Shown here: piece after piece, positions 4,846 to 5,332 of the stretch | Numbering within the stretch: position 1 is the stretch's first letter | Layout of the letters: each line of letters opens with the position of its first letter | Source: Tissierellaceae bacterium | GTDB taxonomy: Bacteria > Bacillota > Clostridia > Tissierellales > Tissierellaceae | DNA length: 5,332 nucleotides | Direction of reading: 5' to 3' | Assembly: GCA_029264075.1 (NCBI GenBank) | Contig: JARICQ010000105.1 | Location: 1 to 5,332 of the forward strand | Translations under genes and position numbers: made by a program | The notes under the pieces: generated by a model | What the model was told of the DNA's origin: nothing | The model's database searches: none | The model's input: only the letters and a program-made list of their open reading frames with translations

Positions 4846-5332
4846 TAGAACTCAATCATTTTTCCAATCTTTTTCTCCCTTGCCTTGTCATATATTCTTT
4901 TAGCAGTCACTAGATCCAAGACTCCACTTCCAACGCTCTTGAAAAAAGTTATCTCCTCATCATTTTCCCTAGAAGAGATTTTCCCCATTATCAATTCTCC
5001 AAGCTCACCTAATATATCGTCCTTAGAAAATAAGCCCTTCTCTATTGGTATTATAAAATCGCCACTCTCATTTAGTACTCCATCCCTGGTGTCTAAATAT
5101 ATTTTGTCTGCTCGAGTTAATATATATGGATCAATTTCCTGCATATCAGGTTTATAGGATCCTACCCCATTTATATGGGCTCCAGCCTTGACTGTTTTGC
5201 CATCAAATACAGCTTCCTTGGCTGTGGTTACAGCAGTTATTATATCAGCACCGTCTATTGCTTCTTCTGGACTAGATGATACACTTATATTGAATTCAAA
5301 TTGATCTCCTAACTCAGCTTTCATCCTCTTTG
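4845..5332 (-). CDS. Ornithine cyclodeaminase/mu-crystallin family protein, C-terminal 162 residues, partial
   Basis: The frame is open to the right edge, so the N-terminal half (about 160 of roughly 325 residues) is missing. The visible part has the end of the NAD(P)-binding Rossmann region (SSSPEEAIDGADIITAVTTA), then GAHINGVGSYKPDMQEID, a LDTRDGVLNESGDF segment, and the family's C-terminal ITFFKSVGSGVLDLVTAKRI. Family members act on amino acids or cyclic imino acids: ornithine cyclodeaminase (ornithine to proline plus ammonia), alanine dehydrogenase of the archaeal type, and pyrroline- or piperideine-carboxylate reductases. As I recall, true ornithine cyclodeaminases carry GGDCPGKTEL where this protein has GSYKPDMQEI, so strict ornithine cyclodeaminase is unlikely and a dehydrogenase or imino-acid reductase fits better. 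The substrate cannot be read from this half. An internal ATG at 5324 is not the real start, because the family needs the upstream half. It ends in the shared terminator. Confidence 0.9.
   Translation of the reverse strand, partial: KRMKAELGDQFEFNISVSSSPEEAIDGADIITAVTTAKEAVFDGKTVKAGAHINGVGSYKPDMQEIDPYILTRADKIYLDTRDGVLNESGDFIIPIEKGLFSKDDILGELGELIMGKISSRENDEEITFFKSVGSGVLDLVTAKRIYDKAREKKIGKMIEF

Noticed and set aside
4885..5157. Plus-strand open frame antisense to the cyclodeaminase-like gene
   Set aside because: The opposite strand carries conserved family motifs throughout, so this frame is a shadow.

Overview
The window looks like chromosomal DNA from a low-GC Gram-positive bacterium, most likely a clostridium-type Firmicute. 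The base composition is AT-rich, codon use favours AGA and ATA, the Shine-Dalgarno sites are strong (GGAGG type), one gene starts with TTG, PurL is of the long single-chain type, and the RNA switch is a clostridial kind. I cannot name the species. There are no rRNA or tRNA genes, IS elements, CRISPR arrays or phage genes, and it reads as ordinary core or near-core DNA.

Layout. (1) Positions 1-1608, minus strand: the N-terminal 536 codons of purL (FGAM synthase), running off the left edge. (2) Positions 1609-1894: the purL control region. It holds a near-consensus sigma-A promoter (TTGACA-17-TAATAT), a guanine aptamer, a ykkC-type aptamer that fits the PRPP subclass, and an 18-bp intrinsic terminator directly ahead of the ribosome binding site. 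This tandem guanine-PRPP riboswitch is the most notable object in the window. (3) Positions 1895-3043, minus strand: a 382-residue protein that looks like a bacterial relative of archaeal/eukaryotic release factor eRF1 (baeRF group). (4) Positions 3044-3210: a divergent intergenic region with promoter-like elements for both flanking genes. (5) Positions 3211-4782, plus strand: a 523-residue lipoprotein of unknown function with two calcium-loop-like DxDxD motifs. (6) Positions 4783-4844: a bidirectional terminator hairpin between convergent genes. (7) Positions 4845-5332, minus strand: the C-terminal half of an ornithine cyclodeaminase/mu-crystallin family protein, cut by the right edge.

How it works together. 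The purL leader can be read as a two-input device. Guanine signals purine sufficiency and should favour termination. PRPP, the substrate that begins de novo purine synthesis, should favour read-through. The pairings fit this: the 3' strand of the guanine aptamer P1 helix overlaps the 5' strand of the helix (P0) that closes the PRPP aptamer, while the 3' strand of P0 and helix P3 both overlap the terminator. Tandem guanine-PRPP switches of this kind are already described (Breaker group, 2018), so this is a new example of a known class, with some unusual positions in its guanine aptamer. The other three genes have no obvious link to purine synthesis. However, no terminator separates the release-factor-like gene from the purL promoter, so some transcripts may read from it into the riboswitch.
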